Assembly: GCF_010093625.1 (NCBI RefSeq) | Contig: NW_022985370.1 | Span: forward strand, 705,232-769,231 | Source of the DNA: Macroventuria anomochaeta | Lineage: Eukaryota; Ascomycota; Dothideomycetes; Pleosporales; Didymellaceae | DNA: 64,000 nucleotides | Direction of reading: 5' to 3' | Notes under the pieces: model-generated | What the model saw: the letters and a program-made list of their open reading frames with translations, nothing else | The model's database searches: none | Told to the model about the DNA's origin: nothing | Shown: positions 1 through 10,304 of the stretch, piece after piece | Numbering within the stretch: the stretch's first letter is position 1 | Layout: each line of letters opens with the position of its first letter | Translations under genes and position numbers: made by a program

Positions 1-173
1 GTAGATATGACGGTTGAGTTGTGTACTGCGAGTGTCACGTACTGAAGACGAGAACGAGTTGCGTCAAACGTTGATTGACATACCGAGTCACTAGTTGAGC
101 AGGGTAACACGGAACTTATTGCGAAACAGTCGACATCTAGGTTTTCCTATGACACTGTAGTACATTTTGATAT

Positions 174-1929
174 CTATTTCTTCACATACAGATCAACGTA
201 CTCATCGACATCCATATTGTCAATGGTCTTGGCATCCTGCGCCAGAGCGACGAGCTTGTCAACGTGCTCAGCAGGGTAGTGAGGGCCAAGATGCCTCTTG
301 TACTTGGCCAGAATCTCAGGCTTAGCCTCCTCACGGCGCAGACGGTGTCCGAGAGGGGCCTCAACAACCTCCTCGTCAAGAACTGTGCCGTCCTTGAGGG
401 TGACGGTGAGCGCGTTGGAGATGGTGCGCTTCTCAGGGTCGTGGTAGTCCTTGGTGAATTGCGGGTCCTCGACACAGCTGATCTTCTGGCGCAGGGACTC
501 GACGAGGGCGGACTGAGCGGCCTCGCTATCATCGGGGTAGTCGGTGGCCTCGAGACGGTCGAAGACGAACATGGTCGAGACCATGTACTGGACGCAGTGG
601 TCACGGTCGGCGAAGTTCTCCATGGGCTTGAACTGCTTGTCAATGATGCGGATGCAGGCCTCGTGGGTGCGGTTGACGACGTGCTCGATGTCCTCGGCAG
701 ACTTGCCCATAGCCTTGAGCTTCTTGTTCAGGCGCTGAGCGGCCTCGACAGCGGTCTGGGAGTGGAACTCGGCTATTGCTGGGTTAGCACACAATTTCAA
801 ACCCTCAAATAAGACTGCAATTCTTACCAGGATAGGAAACCTTGAAGAGAACGTTCTCCATGACGTAGCTGCCGTACGGGCGCTGGAACTGGAAGGGCTT
901 GCCGCCAAAGTTGACGTCGTAAAAGCCCCAGGTGGGAGCAGACAGAACGGTTGGCAGACCCTGCTCACCCTTGAGCACCTTCAGGACGAGGTTTACAGCG
1001 GTCTGGCAAGCATCACCGGCAGCCCAAGACTTGCGCGACATGGTGTTAGGGCTGTGCCTGTATGTCCGCATAGACTGGCCATCAACAAAGGCTTGCGAAA
1101 CAGCGTCACGAGTTTGAGCCTCAGTGAGACCCATCATCTTAGAGACAACGGCGGTCGAGGCAAGCTTGACGAGGATAACGTGGTCGAGTCCGACCTTGTT
1201 GAACGAGTTTTCAAGAGCCATACAACCCTGAATTTCGTGTGCCCTGATCATAGCCTCCAAAACATCGCGGACCTTGAAGATCTTACCGTTTCCAAGGTTT
1301 CCTCCGTTCTTGTTTGTACGGTTGATCCAGTCGGCAGTCGCGAGAATGGCGCCCAAGTTATCTGAGGGGTGGCCCCACTCAGCAGCAAGCCAGCAGTCGT
1401 TGAAGTCCAACCAGCGGATCATAGCACCAATGTTGAAGGCACCGTTGATAGGGTCAAGCTGGTAGTTTGTACCAGGAACCTTTGTGCCGTTAGGGACGAC
1501 GGTGCCCTCGACTGTAGGGCCAAGAATCTTCCTGCATTGCTCGAATTGCAGACCCTCGAGACCGCAGCCAAGAGTGTCAACAAAGACCCAGCGCGCTGTG
1601 TCGTACTAAATAGTGTTCACATTAGTCCAGGCTGGTAATTGGTAGTCCGTTGGCCATACCGCAAGCTCAGAGTCGATGGAAACGTTGTGGATGTAGTTTG
1701 CGATGTCCTTGATCTCGGGATCGTACTCGCGCTTGCCGCTGACAGGCGGTGCAGCGCTCTTGAGGGAAGTCATGGTGGAGAAAGAGCTTGCAGTTGCTGC
1801 GCGGGGAGCAATTGAAGCTGTGGGGGTAGCTCGGAGAGCAATTGGCCTAACAGCTCGGCTGATGACGCTGGATCGTTGGCGGAGTGTGCGTGAAGCGGTG
1901 CTGCACAGATTGCGACTGAAGGCCGACAT
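174..1929 (-). CDS. prpD: 2-methylcitrate dehydratase (MmgE/PrpD family), mitochondrial
   Basis: Exons 1660-1929, 828-1605 and 174-778 (minus strand) join to 551 codons including the stop (550 aa). The introns, 1606-1659 and 779-827, have GTATGG and GTAAGA donors and TAG/CAG acceptors. The first ~45 residues are rich in Arg, Ser and Ala with almost no acidic residues, which fits a mitochondrial targeting peptide. The body is PrpD-like throughout, with the conserved stretches MIRWLDFNDCWLAAEWGHPSD and GQSMRTYRHSPNTMSRKSWA. PrpD dehydrates 2-methylcitrate to methylaconitate in the methylcitrate cycle, which removes toxic propionyl-CoA made from odd-chain fatty acids, Val, Ile and Met. No other methylcitrate-cycle gene is in the window. 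The start is the first ATG before the targeting peptide. Identity is secure; the mitochondrial location is inferred. Confidence 0.93.
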
Positions 1930-2502
1930 GGTCAGTTTGGCTTCTTGAGCTCAATGACCACAATGCAGCTTGAGAAGGGAGTGTCGTACTAGGCGTGATT
2001 TGAGAAGCTCTGGACTCTGAGGAGATAAAGCATAGGAGTGACGCTCGGCTCTCAGAATTCGGGAGGAGGTGTACCGGTACGCCGTGCTCAACCGAGGCTG
2101 CAGCTATGCAGTTTTGACGTGTCAGCGACGCCGATGCTTGCGGCACACATCATGGGCGCTAGATGAGGCTCAAACAGCTGTACAATCCCTTCAACTCTCA
2201 TATACCAACGACAGATCGAGGTCATTGGCTGTCAAGAATAGATGAATGCGAGGTTGAGGCTTCTCTGCCAGCATCCTATACCCCGCCTTAACCCGCACTC
2301 CACGAACGCACAGACGTCTCGGGCTTTGTGTAGCCAAGCCTCACGGTCCTCTTGATTATCTGACCATCTGATAGCAGTTTGGCCGAATACTGCCGGACCT
2401 CAAACATCTCATACGTTCGAAACTTGACTTGCTATAAAACGAACTTCCTTCAGGTATCCAGAGTGCGTTCGACTGCTTCATATCTTAGATCGTATCGCCG
2501 AA
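1930..2502. other. Intergenic: prpD upstream region
   Basis: This 573-nt stretch lies between the prpD start and the stop of the upstream SDR gene, both on the minus strand. It should hold the prpD promoter and the SDR 3' end. No ORF with protein-like composition or repeat was seen. Confidence 0.5.
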
Positions 2503-3421
2503 CTACAAAGTCTTCTTGTTGGGTCCAACACTCCCTCTCAACTTTCCAAGCTTGAAGACATAGGTAAAGTACCAGTCGAAGATCTTGGTTGGCATCCACT
2601 TCCACCCAAACCATACGATCCAGCTCATCTTCCCCTCCCAGATCTCCCTTTGTCGGCCAAACCAGCCATCTCCACGCAGCACCTGCCTCACACAGCTCCT
2701 CGCATACTGCTTGGTGTCCATGCCCAGCTGTTGGCTATGTGTCAACCTTGACTCGTACTCAGGCGCAAGCGGCTGCATGTATGAACCCGGCGGTAGTTCG
2801 CGATGTGTTCGTGCAATGTTCGACTTCACACCACCTGTGATGACATTTACGACTCGCACACCAAGGGGCGCAAGCTCGACACGCAAGGTGTTTGTGTACG
2901 AGTGGAGCGCCGCTTTCGAGGCATTATAAGGCGCACCCCAGACGTATGGCAGGATGCCTGCTACGGAGCCAGTCTGAACTATGGTGCCCTTTGCTTCGAT
3001 GAGAAGGGGAGTAAACTCTCTGCACATGTGCATCACCGCAAAGACGTTCGCCTCGAAGAGCTCGTGAAGCTCATCGGTATCATAGTCGAGCGCTGGAACG
3101 ACATAGTTCCGCCCAGCGTTGTTGTAGAGGATATCGAGCTTGCCGTTCGTTATCTCGGTGACGCGCTTGCAGAGTTCCCGGATCGATTCGATGCTCGTGA
3201 GCTCGAGTGGGAGGAACGTGATATTTTGGTGCGGCGAGGAGTACTTTGAAGGGTCACGAACAGTGCCTAGCACTTGGAAGCCCTTCTCAGCAAATTCCAG
3301 TGCGAGGAAGTGGCTTTCACATGTCAGTTGGAACAAATGCAGTCTGGCGATTGACCTACCCAATGCCTCCAGGTGTACATCCTGTGATCAGCGCAAACTT
3401 CTGTCTCTGTTGCTCGGCCAT
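2503..3421 (-). CDS. Short-chain dehydrogenase/reductase, AYR1-like
   Basis: Exon 1 (3360-3421) and exon 2 (2503-3313) join to 291 codons (290 aa) across a 46-nt intron at 3314-3359. The start at 3421 is needed because the cofactor-binding segment ITGCTPGGIG is on exon 1; a model limited to the long ORF would lose it. Further SDR hallmarks are the NNAG motif, a catalytic YNASK (Tyr-x-x-x-Lys) preceded by a Ser-containing TGSVAG strand, and an LRVELAP segment. The ITGCTPGGIG form and the C-terminal membrane-facing Trp/Tyr-rich tail resemble yeast Ayr1-type 1-acyl-dihydroxyacetone-phosphate reductases of lipid droplets and ER. The exact substrate is not shown by the sequence. It is divergent from the methyltransferase at 3786, with a shared 364-nt upstream region. 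Confidence 0.87.
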
Positions 3422-3785
3422 TATGATTACTATCGGGCGGTCTCTAGGAGTCTCCGTCGCCAAAGATCACTTTCATTTGGTCAGACGGAAGCCCACGGGC
3501 GGAAGCTTGGGCCACATGCCTCGGTTGTTCTTGCCCCACTCGATCCCCACTGCCACATGCCTCTGATGTCTCACCTGCTTTCGAGCCTATCGTTCCTCCT
3601 TCCGGACGCTGATGCCAACGATCCGTTGGTATTCTCCAAAGTGTAAAGAGCTATGGAGCTCTTCCTTCAGCTAAGCTGTCTTCTGTGCTCAGCTCCTGAT
3701 CCAACTTGTAAACACTCACCTTGACAGCTCCTATCGTTAGCAGGATAACAATCATCAATCAAGAAGACATCAACATACAATCACA
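3422..3785. promoter_or_regulatory. Shared divergent upstream region of SDR and methyltransferase
   Basis: This 364-nt gap separates the starts of two head-to-head genes (SDR on minus, methyltransferase on plus), so both promoters must lie here. I see no clear TATA box or other recognisable element. Confidence 0.5.
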
Positions 3786-4706
3786 ATGCCTCGATCGATA
3801 TGGGTACAGGATAATATCCTGGCGCTGCTACGCCCTTCGCTGCTTCTTCTGACTGGTGCCTATCGTTCGTGTCAAGCACTTGCAATCATTGAATAGGCCT
3901 AACATTGTAAAGACTTCTTCATGACCATCCTCGAAGTCATCTTTGTCGAACGCAGACCACTCACGCTTTTCAACATTACCAAGCTCCGCTATAAATCGTT
4001 TGCACGCCTTTGGACCAAGAATGGAGAAGCGATGTCTATCGAAATGCCGGGTCCCCTCACGGAGCTACTGTCAACCTGCGAAGGCGTGGTCCTCAACATA
4101 GGCCCTAAATCCGGTGAGATACTGTCCCGCTTTAACGCAAACCGTATCACAGTCATGTACGGTGCAGAACCTGCCGAAGATTTCCACACAGACCTGTTGA
4201 GGAATGCGCAGAAGAAGGGTTTCGGCGACAAATATCACGCCTTACAATGCGGTGGTGAACCTGAGAGCCTGATCCCGGCGCTGTACAAGAGTGGGATTTT
4301 GGAAGTCAGTGGCAGGGCCGGTCTGGCTTCGGATGGCGTGTTCGACGAGATCTGCTGCGTGCGAGTGTTGTGTGGCGTACCTCATGCCCAACAGACCATC
4401 AACGGGCTTTACAACCTCCTCAAGCCCGGCGGTCGTATGATCATCTGCGAACACGTCGTCAATCCATGGAGGACCGAGGGTCGGATGCTCGCACGGTTCA
4501 TGCAATTAGTCTACACGCTGCTCGGATGGCCATTCTTCATGGGCGGTTGCGAACTACAAAGGCACACCCCAGATTTTCTCAAGGACGCTGGCGAGTGGGA
4601 CAAGTTCGACCTGAAGTACTACGGACCGAAGGATGCGATTCCATTCGTTGTAGGAGAACTGGTGAAGAAAGGAGGAAAGTCATACGCTGAGGTTGTGAAA
4701 GAGTAA
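3786..4706 (+). CDS. SAM-dependent methyltransferase (fungal, class I type)
   Basis: Exon 1 (3786-3855) encodes a short hydrophobic N-terminus (MPRSIWVQDNILALLRPS). After a 57-nt intron (3856-3912; weak donor GTGCCT, branch CCTAAC, acceptor AAAG), exon 2 runs 3913-4706. The joined model is 288 codons (287 aa). The Rossmann methyltransferase signature is visible as VVLNIGPKSGE (motif I, Asp replaced by Asn, GxGxG relaxed to GPKSG), an acidic strand end at MYGAEP, and LLKPGGRMIICEHV (post-motif region). The N-terminal segment and the later LLGWPFF stretch suggest membrane association. Substrate is unknown. The first exon is easily missed because the downstream ORF has its own ATG at 3921. Confidence 0.8.
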
Positions 4707-5227
4707 ACGAGATGTACGCCGCGGTGCTATAACGATAACACCTCTGAACGCCTCTGAGCGCAATCAAGTTTCAATCTGGCGCAAAACTGACCATGTGTAC
4801 TGCAGTGTGTACAGTGTTAGGCAGCCTGAGATGTACTTCGAAAGGGCGCGACTAGCGCCGCACTCCATCGCCGTGCTGCAGATAAGCGAGGGCCCTTCAA
4901 TCCGACATCAAGGACCAGCCTCGCGTTAGTGTACGAAGGTATACGTTCTTGTAGATTATCAATCAAACTCCGACTGAATACTCCGACGTCTTCAATACCA
5001 GATTCGAGGTTCATATATCTCGTAGTTCAGTTCAAGGTCGCATTTACCAATCGGTACTGCAACTTTCAGAATATAGTAACAGTTCTGATCAGTATGACAA
5101 TGCGATTAGGTACTTGTCGGTCATTGAGCAGACAGTAAGCCAGCTTGAAGAGTACATATGGTCAATTCCTGATAGTTGTAGGTTAGCAAGAAGTCGACCA
5201 ACGCCAACCCTACAAATTCCAACAAGA
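4707..5227. other. Intergenic
   Basis: 521 nt between two plus-strand genes. No supported gene; it presumably carries the promoter of the flavin-reductase-like gene. Confidence 0.45.
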
Positions 5228-6211
5228 ATGAAGTCGACATCCGCACCCATCACATCAGCAACAGAAGGGCACTACAAGATCATCGACCGCGCAACCGGGT
5301 TCGAGCAAAGGCAGGCCTCACGTCCAGACTTCGACCCTTTGAAGCCCATCACCCTCATCAAAAGCCCCGACCCAACGTGGACCTACGGCTCCGGCGTCGC
5401 ACAAGACGATGCCGCCTTATCCTCAAAACACGTCGAAGTCGACCCGTACGCCCCTGACCGCCCCATGATAAACAACTACCGCCTCCTGATCTCCGGCATC
5501 GCACCCCGCCCCATCGGCTTCCTCAGCACCGTTTCCAAGAACGGAAAGAAAAACCTCGCGCCCTTCTCCTACTTCCAGGTCATCGACCACGACCCGCCCA
5601 TGTTCATCGTGGGCTTCTCATCCCGGCCCCACGGCGCCAAGGACACGTTCCTCAACCTCAAAGAGACCGGAGAGTGCGTAATCAACACCGTAAGCGAGAA
5701 CATGATCGAAGCCGTAAACGCTACGTCCATCGACGCCCCCTACGGCGTGTCGGAGTGGGAGATAAGCGGGCTGACGGAAGCACCAAGCTCCACTGTAGCC
5801 GCCAGCCGCGTCAACGAGTCTGTTTTCAGTGTTGAGGGGAGGGTTGTAGACATCAAAGAGTTCCACGACTGCGAGACGGAGAGGGAGGGGTTGAGTGTGG
5901 CTGCGAATGTTCTGATTAAAGCGAGTAGATTCTGGGTTCGGGAGGACGCGACGAATGACGAGGTTAGTAATATTGACGTTGAGAAGTTGAGGCCTGTGGG
6001 ACAGTTGGGGGGGATGGCGTATGCGAGGGTGAGTGAGACGTTTGAGGTCCCCAGGCGGAGGTGGGTGGATGAGGTGGGGAGGAGTGAGGTTTTGAGGGGG
6101 TTGGAGAGGGAACACGCGAAGACTGGCGAGCGCGTTAGTGAGGAAGATATGGTTGAGGAGGCACAGAGGGTTAAGGTGGGAGGTAGTCAGGTCGGAGGAG
6201 CCGGTTGCTGA
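5228..6211 (+). CDS. Flavin reductase-like (FMN-binding split barrel) protein
   Basis: Single-exon gene of 327 aa. The frame is open further upstream (5114), but the ATG at 5228 starts the part with normal protein composition, so I chose it. Residues ~75-250 carry the flavin reductase-like domain of the DIM6/NTAB type: RLLISGIAPRPIGFLSTVS at the FMN-binding strand, NLAPFSYFQVIDHDPPMF, and ETGECVINTVS. Such proteins bind FMN; some reduce flavins, for others the reaction is unknown. The C-terminal ~80 residues are charged and less conserved. No targeting signal is evident. The second half of the gene differs in codon use from the first (more G-ending and T-ending codons after ~5830), but the frame stays intact. 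Confidence 0.85.
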   Translation: MKSTSAPITSATEGHYKIIDRATGFEQRQASRPDFDPLKPITLIKSPDPTWTYGSGVAQDDAALSSKHVEVDPYAPDRPMINNYRLLISGIAPRPIGFLSTVSKNGKKNLAPFSYFQVIDHDPPMFIVGFSSRPHGAKDTFLNLKETGECVINTVSENMIEAVNATSIDAPYGVSEWEISGLTEAPSSTVAASRVNESVFSVEGRVVDIKEFHDCETEREGLSVAANVLIKASRFWVREDATNDEVSNIDVEKLRPVGQLGGMAYARVSETFEVPRRRWVDEVGRSEVLRGLEREHAKTGERVSEEDMVEEAQRVKVGGSQVGGAGC

Positions 6212-6373
6212 GACGCAGAACGGTGATGCGGTGCGTTGGACGTCATTGTAGTGAGCTGCGAAGTCAAGGCAGGAGGTCGTCAGAGAGGCGTGCTGTACAT
6301 TAGACTTGTAACGATAAAAAAGGGTATCCATAGTAGAGCGCATGACAGACCACTAAATCATCATACGGTAGTC

Positions 6374-7399
6374 TCACCAGATCAGAACGCCAGCAACCAC
6401 CAGCAACTGCGCTACGAATGCACCATGTCCGACCGGTATTCCGGGAGCAGCATTGGCGGTCTGCTCAGGAAGTCCACCGCTAGTTGTCGGAGACCCGGTT
6501 GCAGTCGCTCGCACACTGCTGAGGGTGGCAATCGAAGCTGCTGAGGTTGGGTCTCTGTCGTCGGTCTGTAGCAGGGTTGAAGACGCTTCGGGGACTGGTG
6601 TCTCGACAGCGCTCGTACGCGTGGCGCCCTGCTCTTCGTCCCCGCCGGAAAGCGTTGATGAGGACACCGACACACTCCCGGCTGGACTCGAAGTCTGTGC
6701 AGGTGCCGTTGCACTCACCGCGCTCGACCTAGCTGTCGTGCTCGCAATCCCCGAACTCGTTCCGAGACCAGCAGTAGGCAGTCCCGAGGGTACTTGGTTC
6801 GCGTCTTCCCCTCCACAATCCGCCGTTCCGCCCAACTTGACGACCATGCCTACCCCAGCAACTGGATCTTTCAGTCCGTTATCACTTTGGAACTTCTTTG
6901 CGTCGAAGACCTCCCCCTCCGCCGGCAACTGCATTGCTGCAAACTCTCTCCGCTGCGGATTAGTATACATCAGAAACACATACTGCCGATCGTCCCCCTG
7001 CTCGCCGAGAGCACCAGGGGCCTTGTAATCCAGAAGCGGCGGAGAACCGGTCTCGATGTTCGTCCCGCCCGCGAAGGAGAACTTGAAGTTGGAGCGCGCG
7101 TAGTGTAGCTTTCTGGCGCCGGTGCATGTGGTGTCGACCATGATGAGGGTGTAACGCGTGCTTGGGGAGATGCCGTTACTGTCGCCGAGGGCGAAGGTTG
7201 GTTCTGTGGCCACGGCATCTTTCCCAAAGGTTGTGCCGGATGCGAAACCATCGACCGCTTTGGCGGAGAAGGAGACTTGGATTTCTTTGTTGTTGAAGCC
7301 GGCGCCGAGGTCCAAGGGTATGATGTTTGGAATTTGTGCTAGGGCTGTTGAGAACAGAGCTGCGATGGTGGTAGTCCGTTGAAAGAAGCGGAAAGCCAT
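6374..7399 (-). CDS. Secreted PEBP-like protein with predicted GPI anchor
   Basis: Single-exon gene, 341 aa. An N-terminal signal peptide (residues ~1-21, ending ALA before QIPNII) is followed by a phosphatidylethanolamine-binding-protein-like domain (residues ~40-190): YTLIMVDTTC, the ligand-pocket-like stretch around LLDYKAPGALGEQGDDRQYVF, and FLMYTNP. Residues ~200-320 form a Ser/Thr/Ala-rich linker likely to be O-glycosylated. The C-terminus has a small-residue region and a hydrophobic tail (FVAQLLVVAGVLIW), which fits a GPI-attachment signal. This layout predicts a cell-surface or cell-wall protein. Fungal PEBP-like secreted proteins are common, but their ligands are mostly unknown. Confidence 0.8.
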   Translation of the reverse strand: MAFRFFQRTTTIAALFSTALAQIPNIIPLDLGAGFNNKEIQVSFSAKAVDGFASGTTFGKDAVATEPTFALGDSNGISPSTRYTLIMVDTTCTGARKLHYARSNFKFSFAGGTNIETGSPPLLDYKAPGALGEQGDDRQYVFLMYTNPQRREFAAMQLPAEGEVFDAKKFQSDNGLKDPVAGVGMVVKLGGTADCGGEDANQVPSGLPTAGLGTSSGIASTTARSSAVSATAPAQTSSPAGSVSVSSSTLSGGDEEQGATRTSAVETPVPEASSTLLQTDDRDPTSAASIATLSSVRATATGSPTTSGGLPEQTANAAPGIPVGHGAFVAQLLVVAGVLIW

Positions 7400-8348
7400 G
7401 GTGGTGGAGGTGTATGAATATGATTAAACAATAGGATTCTGACGAATCGTGATGACTGCAACTGCTGTCGGCGTCGATACTAGAGCGCAGGCAAAATTGT
7501 AAATGTGTTCAGTCAGTAGCCCTACCATCACACTCTTATACGTCACTCGACGCGGGTACAACAGCATCTTGAGCATCCACACCGAGCACCGCCCCAAACA
7601 GTCACTCACTGCCTCAGACGGCAGCAAGGCCTACATTCTGCCATACAAGGCTTGTTTTCTGGTGATTTGCTGCTCTCCAGACGATTGACGCCTGAAATGT
7701 TGGGGTTGGCATGTTTGACGTCTTGTCAGCTGTTTCGGTTTCAGCAGCGTTTCGGTAACGACGATGCCGGGCGCCTCAGACACGGATGGATCTTCAGGCA
7801 CGCAGAATGGATAGATCTTCAGGCACGCAGAATGGTCTGCCAATTTCTGTTCCTTCTCTCGGGGTAGCTGTGTGTGGGAACTCAAAGTAGCGAAGCTTTC
7901 CGGGATGCGGTGTGCCCTTGGTGCTGGAGCCATATCGTGCTCTGGTAAGCGCAAGCAGTGCTAGCCTTGCGCGATGAACCGCGATACATTTGTCGACACG
8001 GAGTTCTCGGACTGTAGCCCTCCGAGGAGTTTTCTTTGAATGAGAAACGCTCGCATTCTACCGCTAAAGGAAGCTCAACGGCTGTCTGTCCTTGCGATGA
8101 ACCTGCCCGGAAAGGGCACGATGGCAGGGGCCAAAACTTCCTCCAGTTACTGGCTCCGGATCGGTGACGGGGCAATCGACAGTAGAAACCAAACTTTCCC
8201 CATGCAGCAGGTTGCGACCGTTTGTCGGATGCGATGGCCGAGTCGTGAGGGCGAGGCTCAGGGCAGGTGATCACGCGTTGATGGCGCCAAAAAAGGTTTC
8301 TAGGGTGCAATGACCGTCCACCGTCACCGTTGGCTGCCATTGCGCATT
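7400..8348. other. Intergenic between divergent PEBP-like and MSC7 genes
   Basis: About 950 nt without a supported gene. It holds both divergent promoters and a 22-bp direct repeat (7789-7810 and 7814-7835). Confidence 0.5.
7789..7835. repeat. 22-bp direct repeat, two perfect copies
   Basis: Identical 22-bp units at 7789-7810 and 7814-7835, separated by 3 nt (ATA). Each starts GATCTTCAGGCA. This looks like a local tandem duplication in the divergent promoter region. Confidence 0.9.
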
Positions 8349-10181
8349 ATGGAGCACCTGGACGAGTACAGTGCCTATGTGCTCGGTGCTGTGGGTGCAG
8401 TGACACTCTACTTCTTGTATCTGCTGCTTCGAGCAGACGCAGAGGCACATGTACCGTACAATGTCACGCCGCCCGAGCAAGCGCAGCCTGGCTGGAGGGG
8501 CCAGGCGCTGCAGGAGCCTACGCTGAAGGTCTGAAGTTTGTACAGGCCTTGGAATGCCATATGTTGACACAGCCAGGTCTCCGGCTCATCACTTATTCAA
8601 TGCTACGCCCCAGCAACTGGCGAAGCCCTCGGGCGCGTCAACCCGTCCACAGCAGAAGGCATCGACCGCGCCATCGCCAAAGCCAAAGAAGCACAACTAC
8701 AATGGGCACGCACAACTTTCGCCGAGCGCAGGAGGGTGCTCAAGACAATGCTCAACTTCATCCTCGAAAATCAGGAAACAATCGCAAGAGTGGCATGTCT
8801 GGACTCTGGCAAGACGATGGTGGATGCAGCATTGGGAGAGATTCTAGTAACGACTGAGAAGCTGCGATGGACCATCAGACACGGCGAAGAGAGCTTGAAG
8901 AGCGAGCGCAGAGCGACAAACCTGCTCATGATGTACAAGTGGAACGAGGTCCTGTACCAGCCCCTGGGTGTCGTGGCGGCGTGCGTCTCCTGGAACTACC
9001 CCTTCCACAACCTGGTCTCGCCCATTATCGCCTCCATCTTCGCTGGCAATGCCATCATTGTCAAGGGCTCCGAAGCCACCGCCTGGTCCTCGTCCTACTT
9101 CGCCTCCATCGTAACTCGCGCCCTTGAGGCATGCGGTCACTCTCCCCATATCGTCCAGTCGGTCGTCTGCTGGCCCAACGTCGCCGACCACTTGACATCT
9201 CATCCCGACATCAGCCACATTACCTTCATCGGCTCTCGACAAGTTGCACACCACGTCTGCGCCTCTGCTGCAAAGTCGTTGACACCAGTATGCGTCGAGC
9301 TCGGCGGCAAGGACCCAGCCATCCTGCTCGACGACCTGTCAGACAGCGACTTCAAGCGCGTAGCCAGCATCCTCATGCGCGGCACCTTCCAATCTGCCGG
9401 CCAAAACTGCATCGGCATCGAGCGCGTCATCGCGCTCCCCAAAGTCCACGACCGCCTCGTCTCATATATCACGCCCAAGATCCTTGCCCTCAAACCGGGC
9501 TCCATCCTCACTGCCTCCCCAGACACGCCCGTCGACGTCGGCGCCTCTATTTCCTCCGCCAGCTTCTCCAATCTTGAAGCTCTGATCGAGGACGCCGTGA
9601 AGAACGGCGCACGCCTCCTCGCAGGCGGAAAACGCTACACGCACCCGGACCACCCACAGGGCCACTACTTCACATCCACCTTTCTCGCCAACGTAACCGC
9701 CGACATGAAAATCGCCCAACAAGAGCTCTTCGCCCCGGTCTTCCTGCTCATGCGCGCCTCCTCCGTCTCCAACGCCATTGACATCGCAAACAGCACCATC
9801 TACGCCCTCGGCGCCAGCGTATACGGCTCCTCGTCCGCTGACCTCGAGCGCGTGGTGCGCGACGTGCACGCCGGCATGGTCGCCGTAAACGACTTTGCTG
9901 TCACGTACATGGTGCAACTGCCGTTTGGTGGTGTCAAGGGGAGCGGGTACGGGCGGTTTGCGGGTAAGGAGGGGTTGCGGAGTTTGTGTAACATGAAGGC
10001 TGTGACGAGGGATCGTTGGCCGGGTGTCAAGACTAGTATTCCGCCGCCTATGGATATCCCACTCGAGGGAAGCGGGGCGGGGCAGAAGGCGTGGAATATG
10101 GCGCAGGGCATCGTTTGGCTGGGTTACGCTCCAGACTGGCGAGGGAAGCTGAGAGGGCTGAGGGGGATTGTAGGTCTGTGA
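8349..10181 (+). CDS. MSC7: Aldehyde dehydrogenase, MSC7 type, membrane-anchored
   Basis: Exon 1 (8349-8528, 60 codons) and exon 2 (8577-10181) give 594 aa. The 48-nt intron 8529-8576 has a weak donor (GTCTGA) but restores the family-typical junction PTLK-VSGSSLIQCYAPATG. Residues ~9-27 form a hydrophobic segment (YVLGAVGAVTLYFLYLLL) that probably anchors the protein in a membrane. The ALDH fold follows: SWNYPFHN, the general-base Glu in CVELGGKDP, the catalytic Cys in SAGQNCIGIERV, and PFGGVKGSGYGRFAG near the C-terminus. Yeast Msc7 is an ER-associated member of this family whose substrate is not settled. It is convergent with the glutamine synthetase-like gene, with only 123 nt between the stops. 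Confidence 0.9.
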
Positions 10182-10304
10182 TCTTGGCGCGAGGTGGAGT
10201 GGTTGTTTGCAGAGTCATATAGATCGGTATACCCAACGTCGCACCTGGTATCATAGTGCATAAGAAACGTCTGAAACGTTCAAACCCGTTCAACCCACTC
10301 ATAT

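Noticed and set aside
264..812. Plus-strand ORF opposite prpD
   Set aside because: Antisense to the last exon and intron of prpD; Leu/Val/Asp-rich shadow without a domain.
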